From NCBI RefSeq assembly GCF_000003815.2, contig NC_049995.1:2844113-2904456 (forward strand): DNA of 60,344 nucleotides, given 5' to 3'. Below, one piece after another: positions 1-13,100 of the stretch. Position 1 is the first letter of the stretch, and each line of letters opens with the position of its first letter. Origin of the DNA: Branchiostoma floridae. Its lineage: Eukaryota > Chordata > Leptocardii > Amphioxiformes > Branchiostomatidae. A program made the position numbers and the translations under genes. The notes below the pieces were generated by a model. That model made no database searches. It saw only the letters and a program-made list of their open reading frames with translations, and had not been told where the DNA came from.

Positions 1-262
1 ATTTTCAGGTGCAGATTCTTGAGCCTGCAGAATTCTGGCTCAGGTTCCCAGAATTCTCCAGAATTCTGCAGAATTGACTTTGTTCCTGGAGACATCTAAT
101 TGCATTCTACATATTAATTAGCTTTCAATATACATTTTCACAAAATATCTGATATATAGGTGTAGTCTGTGAAAAGCTACAAGCATTAGTCCAAAGTGCT
201 CTGCTCAGTCCAATTTCAATCTGCTCGATGTTTTAGATAATTTTCAACATGATTTATTACAG
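1..262. other. Intron upstream of the first visible exon
   Basis: The acceptor AG is at 261-262. The first 80 bases contain several copies of a short CAGAATTC-type repeat (around 28-75). The preceding exon C of the SEA array must lie before the window. Nothing else is recognisable. Confidence 0.6.
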
Positions 263-1107
263 TGACCACCTCACAGACCGCTCAGGTGACAGTAAATCAA
301 CCTTGGTCAGCTGATCTGATGAATAAGACATCCAAGACCTTCATGACTCTGCAGAAACAAGTCCAGAATGGGGTGAGTACCTGCCTGTGGTTAGGGTTAG
401 CCCGTGAAGTTACACATTACATCCTGCATATAGTTTTGCTTTCTATCTTGTGTAAAGGCCTCGAAAATGAAAACAGTCCTTGTCTTGACCATTGTTTCAA
501 TTTGCATAACCTTTGACATATTACCTAGAATTCCTGTCGCCGCACATGCGTCCTGATCTCTGTACATACATGATACACGTGATACGTCATATCACAGTCC
601 ATCCTAATTATAATGTGTTTGTCTTACAAATGCTCTCAAGCTCATTTCAGCTCTGAACTTACATCTAATTCTTACAGATCAGTGTGGAGCTGGGCAATAC
701 CATTGGATTCCAGCGTGCCATGGTGGTGAATTTCAAGCAAAGGTTGGGTGCCAATTACATCGATTGCTGCCTATAATTTTGCAAATACATAGTCTCTTCA
801 CCCAGCATAAAGTATATAAACTTAAATTGTGCAGAGCAAGGAGGTGGTCTTTAACCTCCTTGTGCAGAGTCATTTCGCAAAGGTGGCTTTTGATAGTTAA
901 AGTGCATGATCATCCATGTTTCTCATCTTTGTAACTTGAACCCATTTTTCCTTAACAGCTCGAGCAACACAATCATTGTGGTGACACGTCTGATAGCAGC
1001 CAGTTATGCCGCCAGCTCTGTCCAGTCTGCGTTTGTGAGCACGGTGACTAACGGGCAGATCAACCAGATTGTAGTGGACAAGACATCTGCTAATATTGTC
1101 AAAGATG
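263..1107 (+). CDS. SEA unit 1 (odd type), three exons
   Basis: Exons 263-372, 678-742 and 959-1107 (110, 65, 149 nt). Exon A reads SQTAQVTVNQPWSADL and carries an N-glycosylation sequon NKTS. Exon B carries GNTIGFQRAMVVNFK, the SEA strand before the cleavage loop. Exon C starts SNTIIVVTRLIAASYA. The family cleavage motif G-S-V-V-V is replaced here by N-T-I-I-V, so self-cleavage is unlikely. The unit defines the odd type of the array: SQTAQ start and FQR in exon B. Confidence 0.9.
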
Positions 1108-4100
1108 GTAAGACAACCATTATTTGTAATAACTTTGCACATATTCGCACCATTTTGTCTTTCATACCGGCCTCTACAGTAACAACAGTCACTGAAGTAT
1201 CTCCTTTTATTGTCAAAGATAAAGGGAAAACTGCAGTAATAAAAAAGCATAGAACAGTCAAACCTGGTGTACCAACCACCTCTACATGATGACCCACTGG
1301 TCACCACAACTGCTTTTGAGCAGTCCTTCGAATTTTTCCATAGACGCAAAGACATAGTTAAAATATATCAGGTGCAATATACACTCATTGACAATTATTT
1401 ATGTATATGAATCTTTGCTACGTAGAAGCAACTGTCGACCTTTGCTATGTAGAAAGCAACTGCAGAGAAACAAGTTTGGTATTCGTAAGCAACATGTATT
1501 TTCTTTGAAGAGTTTGTTTTCTTTTTCTCTAGTGAGCACATCATCATCAGTGACAATGTCATTGAACCAGACATGGTCTGCAAACTTACTAAGTGTGAAG
1601 TCTGTCACCTACCAACAACTCAAGACCAAAATAGAGGAATCTGTAAGTAAAGATGCTATAGTTCAAATCTGTTCATTGAAGTTATTGTGATTAGAAATGC
1701 CAGAAATGTACTTAGAGATGCTTATAGAAATGTGGATGATACCCATTGATACACGAAGGTTACTACTGTTATTTCGTTGTTTATGTTCTTTCCTACATAT
1801 TGTTTGCAATTGAAAAGGGTTCTGAGAATTTCTGGTCACTTTCAACAACAACCATTGTTATACATGTAATCTTTTATGTATGCCAAGTTGCCAGCACTAT
1901 GAATTTCTTAAACAAAATGTCAACTAACCCAGTAACTAATATCAGTTATTCCTTTACAGATGACTGCAAGACTGCTCACAACATTTGGTGTCCAAGGTGT
2001 TCAGGTGGCAGGGTTTAAACAAACGTAGGTTCCAAGTCTAGTCTCAGTCTGCTTATCACCAACCTAAAATGAAACTTCCTTTAAGATATGAGAATCCTTG
2101 AAATATAGTAGCTATCTTATATCCTACATGTTAAATGATGACTGCTGCATTTCAAATTTGACCAAATTTGGGACATATCTGTCCAGCTTTACAATCTCAT
2201 TTTATGAGAATATGTTTATTTGCCAGCCATAATGAAGTCCTTGACGTGTTCCGATGTAATAAACTACAACTTAGTAAAAGTGACATGATTCTGAGTTATA
2301 ACTTATCAGGTTGTTGTTTAAAATTTCTTCCTGTTTCACAGCATGTCAACACAGGTCCAAGTAATCCTGAGGATTGTAGCTGCGCAGTATGCCCAGTCTG
2401 CGGCACAGCAGATGTTTGTAACAGTTGTACAGACTGAACAGATAGCTGGTCTTCCTGTCATAACTACATCAGCTGTTGTCCAAAAGGATGGTGAGTTTCT
2501 TTTATTTTTTTTACACCGTTTTGAGTTGTGTCAGACTTGTTTTTACTTTGACCACAAAATTATGACAAAATGTTGTTGATTAAGTGTGCAATAATATTCT
2601 ACAGTTTTTTATGGCTAGTATACATTTGTACATTGTCCCATTTCCTCCTCCTTCTCCTTGTCTGTTCAGTCTTCAGAGACTATCTGTGCACCCACAAAGC
2701 TCTCTTATGGTTTAAGATGTGACTTACATGCAAGAATCTAGTCGGAAATCTTCAAACTTGGTTGCACACACTGCATATTGTGCTGTATAGTTGGAGTGCA
2801 TTTGATGCGTTTTCTCTGTTTCTCTTTTTAAGTTTCTCCCCTTCTCTTGTTTGCATCCATGGTATCTTAAACACAATTTAGCGACTGCCCTTCCCACGTG
2901 TCTGTTGAGATGTTACATTTGTACAGGTCTTCATGCCTCTCTTACAAGTGCCATTATCCAAGTAGTCAGGTGCCAGAGCTTAGTTAATTGCACAGCACGT
3001 CCTGTAGAAACCATCCATCTTCCAAATCACTGCTAAAGTAATCATTTTTGGTTCCTTTTCCAGTGACGGTTTCTCAGACTGCCCAGATGACATTGGCACA
3101 GACGTTTTCAGCTGACCTTGCAAACATGACCTCATCTAGTTCTGTGGCATTAAAAACACAGCTGGAAGAATCGGTAAAGGACCTGCAATATGTATTTTGA
3201 TGTTGTCTGCATTATATTGCAAAAAGAAAAAAAAGTTGAATCACTGGTTCTTTTATACCAAGTAGTTATAAATCATCAAAATTTGAGATGAATTCATGTG
3301 TTATATCTTTATGTTTGGTCCAAGTGTAGCCTTTGATCAATTTGATGTCAAATAAATGTGTTTTTGTCTCGCAGCTGAGTGTGGCGTTTGGAAACACTGT
3401 TGGCTTTCAACGTGTCAGCGTGGTAGAATTCAAACAAAGGTGAGAAAGACTGTCAGACATGTATAATGTATTGATTATGCTCGACCAATATGTTATACAG
3501 CTTTATGCTAAGACATGCATCCTTGAAAGTTTGTTTCATTTGTTTATTCATGTCCTATCATGATCAATCCAAGAAAATGCACGTTTTAAATGCAAAATGC
3601 ACCAGAGGTTGAGAAAATCTGTCGTCCTCGAACAAAAATTATAACAACAACAATTCCGAAGTCCTAATTCGGTAGTAGAAAATTTTACACTTGGTGCACG
3701 TGGAGTATGTTCAATTTTTTCTATGGAAGCCATGTGAGACAAGTAGAACTCCATAAGATACATTAAGACATTTAATGCTGTATTTCATTGTTAATTCCTT
3801 TTTTCAGTTCCAGCAAGACAGTTGTTGTCGTGACTAAAATAGTGGTGGCCTCCTATGCTTCAACCTCTGTCCAGACGATTTTCGTTACAACAGTCAAGAG
3901 TGGCCGCATTGGAACAATAAGCGTGAATACAGCATCAGCAGTGGTTAAACAGGATGGTAAATGTTGCTGAAATTGTATTACATATGATTGTACTTTCCAC
4001 AATTTTTCTTGCGGAAGAAATGGCTTCATGTCAGATAGACACATAATGCATTAGTTTGGAATCAAAATTCGTATTCCGCCAGAGGCAAAGAAATCGCAAA

Positions 4101-7100
4101 GAAAGTATTCTTTTTCATTTTTGATGTCTCAATTGCTTGGTCACACCTCGGGCAATTACTAAGGCCACTAGGCTCTGGCTGTTTACAGAATGTCATTTCA
4201 GAGTTCAGATTTTTAATTTAGCTTTACCAACTGTACTCCTCTCCATTTGGCTCCTGACTGAGAAGAGGGAGTAGCCAGCAAACTTAATAACAAAATACAA
4301 TAACAACAACAAACAGGAAGCTACATAACATTATAATTATTGTCTTGTTCTTCCTTCCATTCTATTTTAGTGAGTACATCAAGCACTGTGACCATGATAG
4401 TAAAACAAACCTGGTCAACGGAGCTCATGAATGTGACAAGCGTCTCCTTCCAGACACTGAAGACAAAGATTGAGGAAACGGTTAGTATTGCTTCCGTAAT
4501 TAGGTTCAACAGGTTGGTAGATCAATTGATGAGCAAAGTCTTCTTTGTTACACAACCTTCTTTAATTCTTTAGAAAACGTTTGACGACCATTCATCAATA
4601 CAAAATGAAACAATAGCACCGATAGTATTTGTTTCACATTGTACTGATGAAGGCAAATTGGAAGGTCGTTAATTGGAACATTTAGTGAAGATTTGAAGAA
4701 GGTTGTATAACAAAGAAGACTTTGCTGAAGTAAGTATTAGGTGTTATTTTCTTTCATTTGCTCATGGATTGGAAAAAAATCAATTATGCTTATAGAGGCC
4801 CTTCCCTCTTACATGTAATATGAACACTAACGGCAAAATTCAACCACACTTTCCTTATTTTTCACAGATGACAGAAAAATTGTTGATGACAGTTGGATTC
4901 CAGGGTCTTGAGGTGGCTGAATTCAAGAAAACGTAAGATTTCTGGGATCAATGTTATTGATGCATATTGATCTTTGTCAATGTCATTGATCTTTAAAGTC
5001 CTAAAGATTGGATACAGATTAATTGCTTACCAAGTTCAGCCAGTTTGCATGTTAAGAACTTGATAAATGAGCTCCTCTCTTAATTACATCTACTGTAAAT
5101 TATCTTGCTCTAATTCATTTAATAAAACTTTTGCTGGAATGATCACGTTTGTTGAATCACTGTTTTGCAGAGAATCCAACAACATTCAGGTCATAGTGAG
5201 AATAGTCACCGCCCAGTATGCTGCCACCGCTACCCAGAATGCATTTGTTACCGTGGTAACCACTGGTCAGGTGACTGGTCTCGCCATAGACAACACGTCA
5301 GCTGTCATTCAGAAGGACGGTAAGCTCCCTCTGGCATTTCATACAGAAACTGCAGCTCAAAAATTTTATTTAAGTCCATTGTGGTTGAAGTATGGATCAT
5401 AAATACTGAGTTTTTCATCATCATCATCATTACGGAGGAGTTGCCTGGACCAGGTCCACTCTCCCCCTCCAGAGTGGAGAGTGTTTCAGTGTCACAACTT
5501 GATGAATTAGATGATCAAAACTTGTTCTTCTTTTACAGTTACGGTTTCTCAGACTGCGCAGATGACCTTGACGAAGAAGTGGTCAGCTGACCTGGTGAAT
5601 AGAACATCCGTGACCTTCATCACCCTTCAAACACAGCTGCAAGAAGCTGTAAGTAACCTTGTTTGTCAGTCTTGAGTGCTGAATGAATTTTCTTTTGCTA
5701 TGTAGTACTACATGCCTTGGTCTACTCTATAATTACCATCAATAGCCAAAACTAATCCAATCTTCCATATTGTGCATCAAAATCCACTTTCACAGTTTAT
5801 GCTTTATAATTATGTGAATAAGAGTTTGTGCCAAGGACATGTTGATGTACTAATAAAAGTAATGACCAATACAACACATTGACTTTTACCGTTTTTGTCC
5901 TCTCCAGTTGAGTGTACAGTTTGGAACTGTGGTGGGTTTCCAAAGGGCCAACGTGATACGATTTTCACAAAGGTACATTATTTTTCTCCAATCTTCTGTA
6001 CAAATTATTTTTTTTAAGAATTTGTTACTTTTAGTACTACGTTTGGTTATAAGATAGATGAAACTTAATCATCCTTATGCATGACATTTACAATTTGTCT
6101 TTTTTGCCCCCGTTTTATTCCAGCTCTACCAACACAACTATTGTCGTAGTCCGCATGATAGTGACGTCATACGCAGCGACGTCAGTGCAGACAAACTTTG
6201 TACAAATAGTGTCCTCTGGACAACTGGGTGGAATTTCTGTGACTGCAAACTCTGCAATGGTTAAGAAAGATGGTAAATATTACATGTATATGTATATATC
6301 ACTATATCTGTAACACACCAACGTTGCTGGTTGCATGATTGTATATTACACTGAATGACCCATGACACATAACCTTTGCACATCTAGCGCTTAACATTTT
6401 AAGCTATGTTATGGTCAATGCTCCTATAGTACTTGATGACAAAAAGTTCTAATGATATTCACTATGTAACAGTGACAGCTGTATGATATTCGTAGTTGGT
6501 TAATGTTAGCTCCAAATATTCAATTCTTTTCATATGTATAATTTGTTTCTTTGTTTCTCTGCTAGTGAGCGTTTCCTCATCCTTATCCTTGACGGTCACC
6601 CAAGCCTGGTCAACTGCCTTACAGGACACAACAAGCGTGGCTTACAAACAACTCAAGACGCAAGTAGAAGAAACGGTGAGACAGAACATGGAACATTGAA
6701 TACAGCATCTCTGACATTAAAGAGCTGCTTTCATTGTATCAGAAAAGCATGTTGTGAGTGCTTCTACTGATCTTTTTAAACAATGTCTGTTACAGATGAC
6801 GCTACAGCTGCTTGAGACAGTTGGTTTCCAGGGTTTGCAAGTGGCGGAGTTCCGACGAACGTATGTATCTTCTTGCACAAAGTATTGCTCTTAATGTAAG
6901 ATAATCGCGATGATTTCTTCGTATTTTAGCTCCATAGATGATTTTTACATGCATACAAGTATGTGTCTTCTCCAGGACTTGTTGTCAATGAATATGCAAA
7001 CATTGCACACTATTGCAACCCCATTTTTCTATTTTTATTTGTAGAGAGTCCAACACCATCCAGGTCATTGTGAGGATTGTGACGGCACAGTATGCAGCAA

Positions 7101-10100
7101 CATCTACCCAGAATGCATTTGTTACCGTTGTAACCAAGGGTCAAGTCGTGGGTCTTGCTGTCGACAACACATCTGCTGTTGTACAGAAGGATGGTAAGAT
7201 TTAATGAAACTTTTATTCTAGTGTTAGAAACAGGTATTATAACGGTTTCTGTTCTCAGTCTCGTGTTCCTTAATGATCTTAATCTGAAGCTTCAAGCAGA
7301 TCAGTGGCAAATGAACACTCCTTGGCCAGCTGCACTCCTTGGTCAGCTTATGATACTATCTTACACCACAGTGACTGTAGAATCTGCTTACCTTATAGTA
7401 ACTCATTGTTACTGTGTATAGTAGTCACTCATTCATTCACACTATCATATCCATTGTCTACATGTATTGTAAGTCATGTCTCTGCTTGGAGATTGCCGTT
7501 AATGTAACTGTTACTTTATAGTAGTCTCACTTACTCACTCATTCACACTATCCAATTTATCATCTGTTTGTTGCACATGTTTCAACAATGTTCAGAAAAT
7601 ACCTCTTAACCTCTTAAAATACATCATAAGTAAAATATGTCTCTAACACTTTTGACACTTTCTAAAAGACTTAGTGGTGTGATTTCAATTATTTGACTGA
7701 TTTTAAACATTCCTTTGTCAAACAGTGACAGTATCTCAGACTGCCCAGGTGACCTTGACTCAACAGTTTTCTGCTGACCTTGTGAATAAAACGTCCCAGG
7801 CCTTCATCACTTTGCAAACACAAATGCAGGAGGCTGTGAGTATTGCATTTCCGCTCCTTTTTGGAAATCTAAGGATGGCTTTACCTTGTTTTACGTTGTG
7901 TTTTAATTTATTTCAATATCATCTTCTTGCAAATTACGATAATTTCCACAATCTAGGGGCAGAGTGAGTTATGTACATGCATTTATAGAACATACAACAC
8001 TCTACAATTTTGCAGCTGTTGAACTAAGCTACAAATTTCAAATTACTTCCTTATCCTTTTAGCTGACTGTGCAGTTCGGGACCACTATTGGGTTCCAAAG
8101 AGTCAACATTGTGGAGTTCACCCAAAGGTTCGTGTCTGGCTCTTTCTTGAATTTAGGAAACCAACAATCCATTTTGTTTAAAGGTGACCCTCTAGAATAT
8201 GTTATGAAAAATGATTTTCGAAAATACTCCCGTTGTTACTAAGTTTGTTCTCATTTGATTTGCTTTTTAAGATAGAATGAAAAGATGGAATTGGTAAAGG
8301 CATCAAAATAGTGACTATGATGAAATTCAATGCATGGAGCTAACTGTTGACCACGCGCACTTTGTTTTTCAAGGTAGAAATAGAAAGATAGGACTTAATC
8401 AAGGGGTACCTAACTATGACTACCTGTTCCAGTTCCACCAACACAGTTGTTGTGGTAGTCCGGATGGTGATGGCCTCCTACGCTGCCAGCTCAGTCCAGA
8501 CAACTCTTGTGCAGACCGTCGCATCTGGGCAAATTGGATCCATCTCTGTCAACTCCAGTGTGACTGCAACTGTCAAGAGAGATGGTACACAATGATTGTT
8601 TGGCCTCTAATTTCTGAATGTCTCATATCATCACAGCAGAAAAATCTGTTTTGACTGTGACAACTATATGTATTGATCATTACTAATCCATCGTTCATGT
8701 TCGAAAAAGCCTATCAATGCAGTAAATGTATGAAAAATCTTTACACTCAATCACTCACTATCCGGTTTATCGTCTGTTAACTAAGACAAGGATTAGACGA
8801 GCTTGCACATAGATGTGAGGGCTTGATGACAGTTTGCTGTAGCCTTTATCGTTAGGGCTGACTTTATTTAGGTTGAGGAGATGATGTTGTCAATCCATCT
8901 TTTACTTTTAAGGATGAAGTGATAATGATGAAGGATGAAGTTTAAAAAATTCTCCATGTAACATTACACTTAAACTTGAGATACATTTTTGAACTCAGTC
9001 TAAAATCGCAAAACTGTGTGCTCTGATTTCCAGTCAGCGTTTCGTCCTCATTGTCCTTGGCGGTGAATCAAGCCTATTCAGCTGACCTAGAGGACACTAC
9101 CAGCGTGACTTACAAACAACTCAAGACACAAGTAGAAGAGGCGGTGGGTACAATAGAGGATTCTGATAATTTAAGAATCGGTTGAGATTGTGTTTTCACC
9201 TTTTGAAAATATCTGTCAGCACATTGACATTTATAATTAGATTAACTTCTATAATTCTACATTGACAATATCATGGGGAAGAGCCTCAGAACAGAATATC
9301 TTGATACAAGTAGAATCAATTAAAAAGGACAATGATAATTATTCAGTTTTCACAAAAACTTTCATAGCTGAATAGAATATCTGATAATGTTTAAATAAAT
9401 TTGTGACAAATAAAACTTTACAAAGCAGTCTTTTGTAGTTGCAGTACAATGTTTACTATCCATGAAATGGTTGATGCCATTGATGCCTTTACTGGATGAC
9501 CCTGGGTATCTGTTGAAGTCTAACAAACATCACAATGTATTGCAGATGACAATACAGCTGCTGGAAACAGTTGGTTTCCAAGGCTTGCAGGTAGCAGAAT
9601 TCCGACAAACGTAAGATCCAATATCTTCCTATATAAGGAAGATCTTCCTCTGTCCATTTTGGGCTAAGTGCCCTATTCCATAGGGAATTTTAGACATTTC
9701 TTTTTGCCATTTACCTGTATTTCTATGTATCACTTTAAGAAAGAAAATATTCAAGAAATCACATTCGGCACATACTTACAATTCTTTTCCAATTGAAAGA
9801 ACATGCAGATATTGAACTATTGAACGATATCAAAGCAAAGATCGAATAACAGTCACTGTACTTTTCCTAACAGGAAGACCAACACCATACAGGTCATCGT
9901 GAGGATACTGAAACCACAGTTTTTAATTTAGATTATTGAATGACAGATCTACAGATGTTGAACCATTGAATAGTAGAAAAGAAAATCACAAATATTGATG
10001 AATAAAAGTCAATGTAACTTTTCCTAACAGGAAGACCAACACCGTCCAGGTAATAGTGAGAATAGTGACAGCACAGTATGCTGCCACAGCTACCCAGCAG

Positions 10101-13100
10101 GCCTTTGTTACCGTGGTAACCTCAGGTCAGGTCACTGGCCTCTCGGTCATCAACACATCAGCTGTAGTCCAGAACGACGGTAAGAATAATATTTTTATTC
10201 CATATAGCATCTTTTATCTGTGTAACAGTGTTTGTGTAAAGCATGTATGTGACTAATATCCAATAAGTAAGGACCCTGGGGGCTAAAGTGTCTTGCAGTT
10301 AACAACTCCATGTACTACTGCATAGTCTCTCAAAGACAAAATCTACGTCTTATTCTGTGCATCTTGTCAGACTTTCATCTTAATTTCCACTACTGTAACA
10401 GTGACGGTGTCCCAGACTGCCCAGATGACCTTGACACAGCAGTTTTCAGCTGACCTTGCAAACAAAACATCTAAAGCCTTCATCACTCTGCAGACAAAGC
10501 TACAGGAATCAGTAAGTGTTTTCAGTCACAAATAAAACGTATATCAATCAAATAATTGATCCTAGATAATATCGGAGTCTTAAGATTCTTAGGTCGGACA
10601 TACTTCCTAATACGTCTCTGAAATGTATCAGTTCTGAAACAAAGTTAGCGTTGGTGTGGCGAAACTAGTATAGTGTTAAGGTTGGGCTCAAAAGCGAAAG
10701 GTCCCGGGTTCGATAGTCACCATGCCCATTGGTAAAGGCAGTTTACACCACTTTCTTTGACGGTGGAGTGACGCCCACCTAGCCCTTTTGCTAATCTGTC
10801 CAAAGTGTGCCAATAAACACAAATTTGGTTTGCAAATGTGTCATCATATATATGCCAACATCAGTTTAATTTGATATTCACATTCTTCATTTCATTGTAA
10901 TCATTGTAAGGTAAGCCTTTTCAACTTTGCCTGTTCTTATCCACAGTTGAGTGTTCAGTTTGGAAACACGGTTGGATTCCAAAGAGTCATTGTCGTGGAG
11001 TTTACCAAGAGGTGAGTTTTCCAATTTTGCACAGCTGATAAAAGTTATTCTAATCTTAAACATTTTCTTTTCATTTAGAGTCAATTCCACATTACCAAGA
11101 GGGTGTTTCTTTTGTTCCAACATTTTGGAAATCTTTATAACATTCTAATTAGTAACTGTTTATAACATCATTGTGATGTTCTAAATATTTTCTACAGCAT
11201 TCAAACATGTTAGAAACATTTCTAACATCAAAGTCATTATTTCTGATAGTTCCTAAACTGTTCCAACATAGATTCATCATTTGTGATCATATGTAACAGT
11301 TCGAACATTGAAACAAAATGATGAAACTGGGTCAGTGGGCTGGGGAGAGGGCAATTCACACATCCCTGCCAAGTACAGGAAATTATGTCAGTCTCACAGC
11401 TTCTCACAAAAGACTCACTAGTGTCTACTGAAGAGAATCTAAAAATACAAGACCCAAACAAAAGACCCAGCTTAGCAGCTTGGTTTATGGAGGTTACAAA
11501 AGATTTTATGGAGGAAAAAAAATGACGCAAATTGTTGGAACATTTGAGAACATGTTCCAACAATAACACATAGATGTTTCTAAATTGTTCTAAATAAAGA
11601 GATATTTAAATTATTACTTTCCCAATGTTTCCAACATATATAGATAGGTTCAAACATGTCCAAACTTTCATTTTGAATTGTTTGAACAATTTAGAACTTA
11701 AGTGACTGAGATATTCTTTTACTTAGAATAGTTCAAACTTATGACAAATATTATTGAAAAACCCTCTCGGTGACTCGGATTCGACTCTAAATAACACGAT
11801 TTACAATAAAGAATAGTAGATTTTTAGATGATAAAAAACATATCTGCACAATGTTGATACAGACTGAGTATGCATGAATAACGAAGTACCTGTTGGCTTC
11901 TATCTCCAGTTCCACCAACACAGTTGTTGTGGTAGTCCGGATGGTGATGGCCTCCTATGCTGCCAGCTCTGTCCAGACCACGTTAGTACAGACTGTCAAA
12001 TCTGGGCAGCTGGCAGGCGTGTCCATCAACTCCAATGTCACTGCAACTGTCACGAAGGATGGTAAATATTTTGTAACTACACATCCAATTTAGATGTTGC
12101 ACTAAGTGCTGAACAATAATCATTGGAAAGATCTTTTATGATTTCCATTTTAAAGAATGCAGATTGAGTCGCACTATAATGGGTATCAAAATTTCATACA
12201 ATGTATCATTAATTCATATTTAGTATTTGTTATTGGTTGGCATACATAATTATTGTATCTTGTGCAATTGTTGAACATTTATTGCACTGTTATCATCTAG
12301 TGCTGTATAGAGCAGTTACCACTAATACAAATCTACATAGGCGATAATGTAAAATTTAGCAAGTTCAGGGTGTCATAATCTCATCCGTGAACATTCCAGG
12401 TCATAAGAACTCACCCCACACAGCAGCCCGCTTTCTCAAGTGTCCAAAAGTCTAATATTTAAACTTTCTGACCAGTGCAACTATTCCACCGGTCAAACCT
12501 GCCGCCATCTTGCTTTTTCATGACGTCATTTTTGGGACTCAGCACTTCAAATTAGGGGTCAGCACAGGCCAAAAAGATGGACCAAAACCTATTTTTTTGG
12601 CCGAATCTGAACATCTGCAGTACACTGTCTCACCAATATGAAATGTACTTACATTTTCCTGCTAAAAGTCGAAAATAGACTAAAATACTGTATGGACTCG
12701 TTTTGGGCCTTCTGCGCCTGCGTCAATTAGGGTCATTGCCCTATAATGTTTTGATTCTTATCCATGACCTCTCTCTCCTCTCTAAATTTTAAATAGCCTT
12801 GAAAGCAATCTAGATTGAATATTAAACGCATTGACTTGACCCATATTCATTGTAATCGTTTCTACTTTCAGTGACTTTAACATCTTCGGTTTCGATGGCC
12901 TTGACCCAGTCCTACTCAGCTGACCTGAAGGACAGCACTACTGTGGCTTACAAAACGCTCCAGACTAAGATAGAGGAATCTGTAAGTAGTCCATGGGTAA
13001 AAAAGTTCACAAGAATCGATGTTAAAAAAACTCCAATTATCTGTTCAATTACAACCTTTCAAACCTTATGACCTTGCATTGATATTAACAACCATGTGTA

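Noticed and set aside
897-1355. 152-codon minus-strand frame over SEA exon C
   Set aside because: Shadow of exon C of unit 1 and its intron; no domain, no splice support, and overlaps a well-supported exon.
11237-11569. 110-codon minus-strand frame within the TA-flanked element
   Set aside because: No recognisable transposase residues. The element is non-autonomous and the length is within chance for this AT content.
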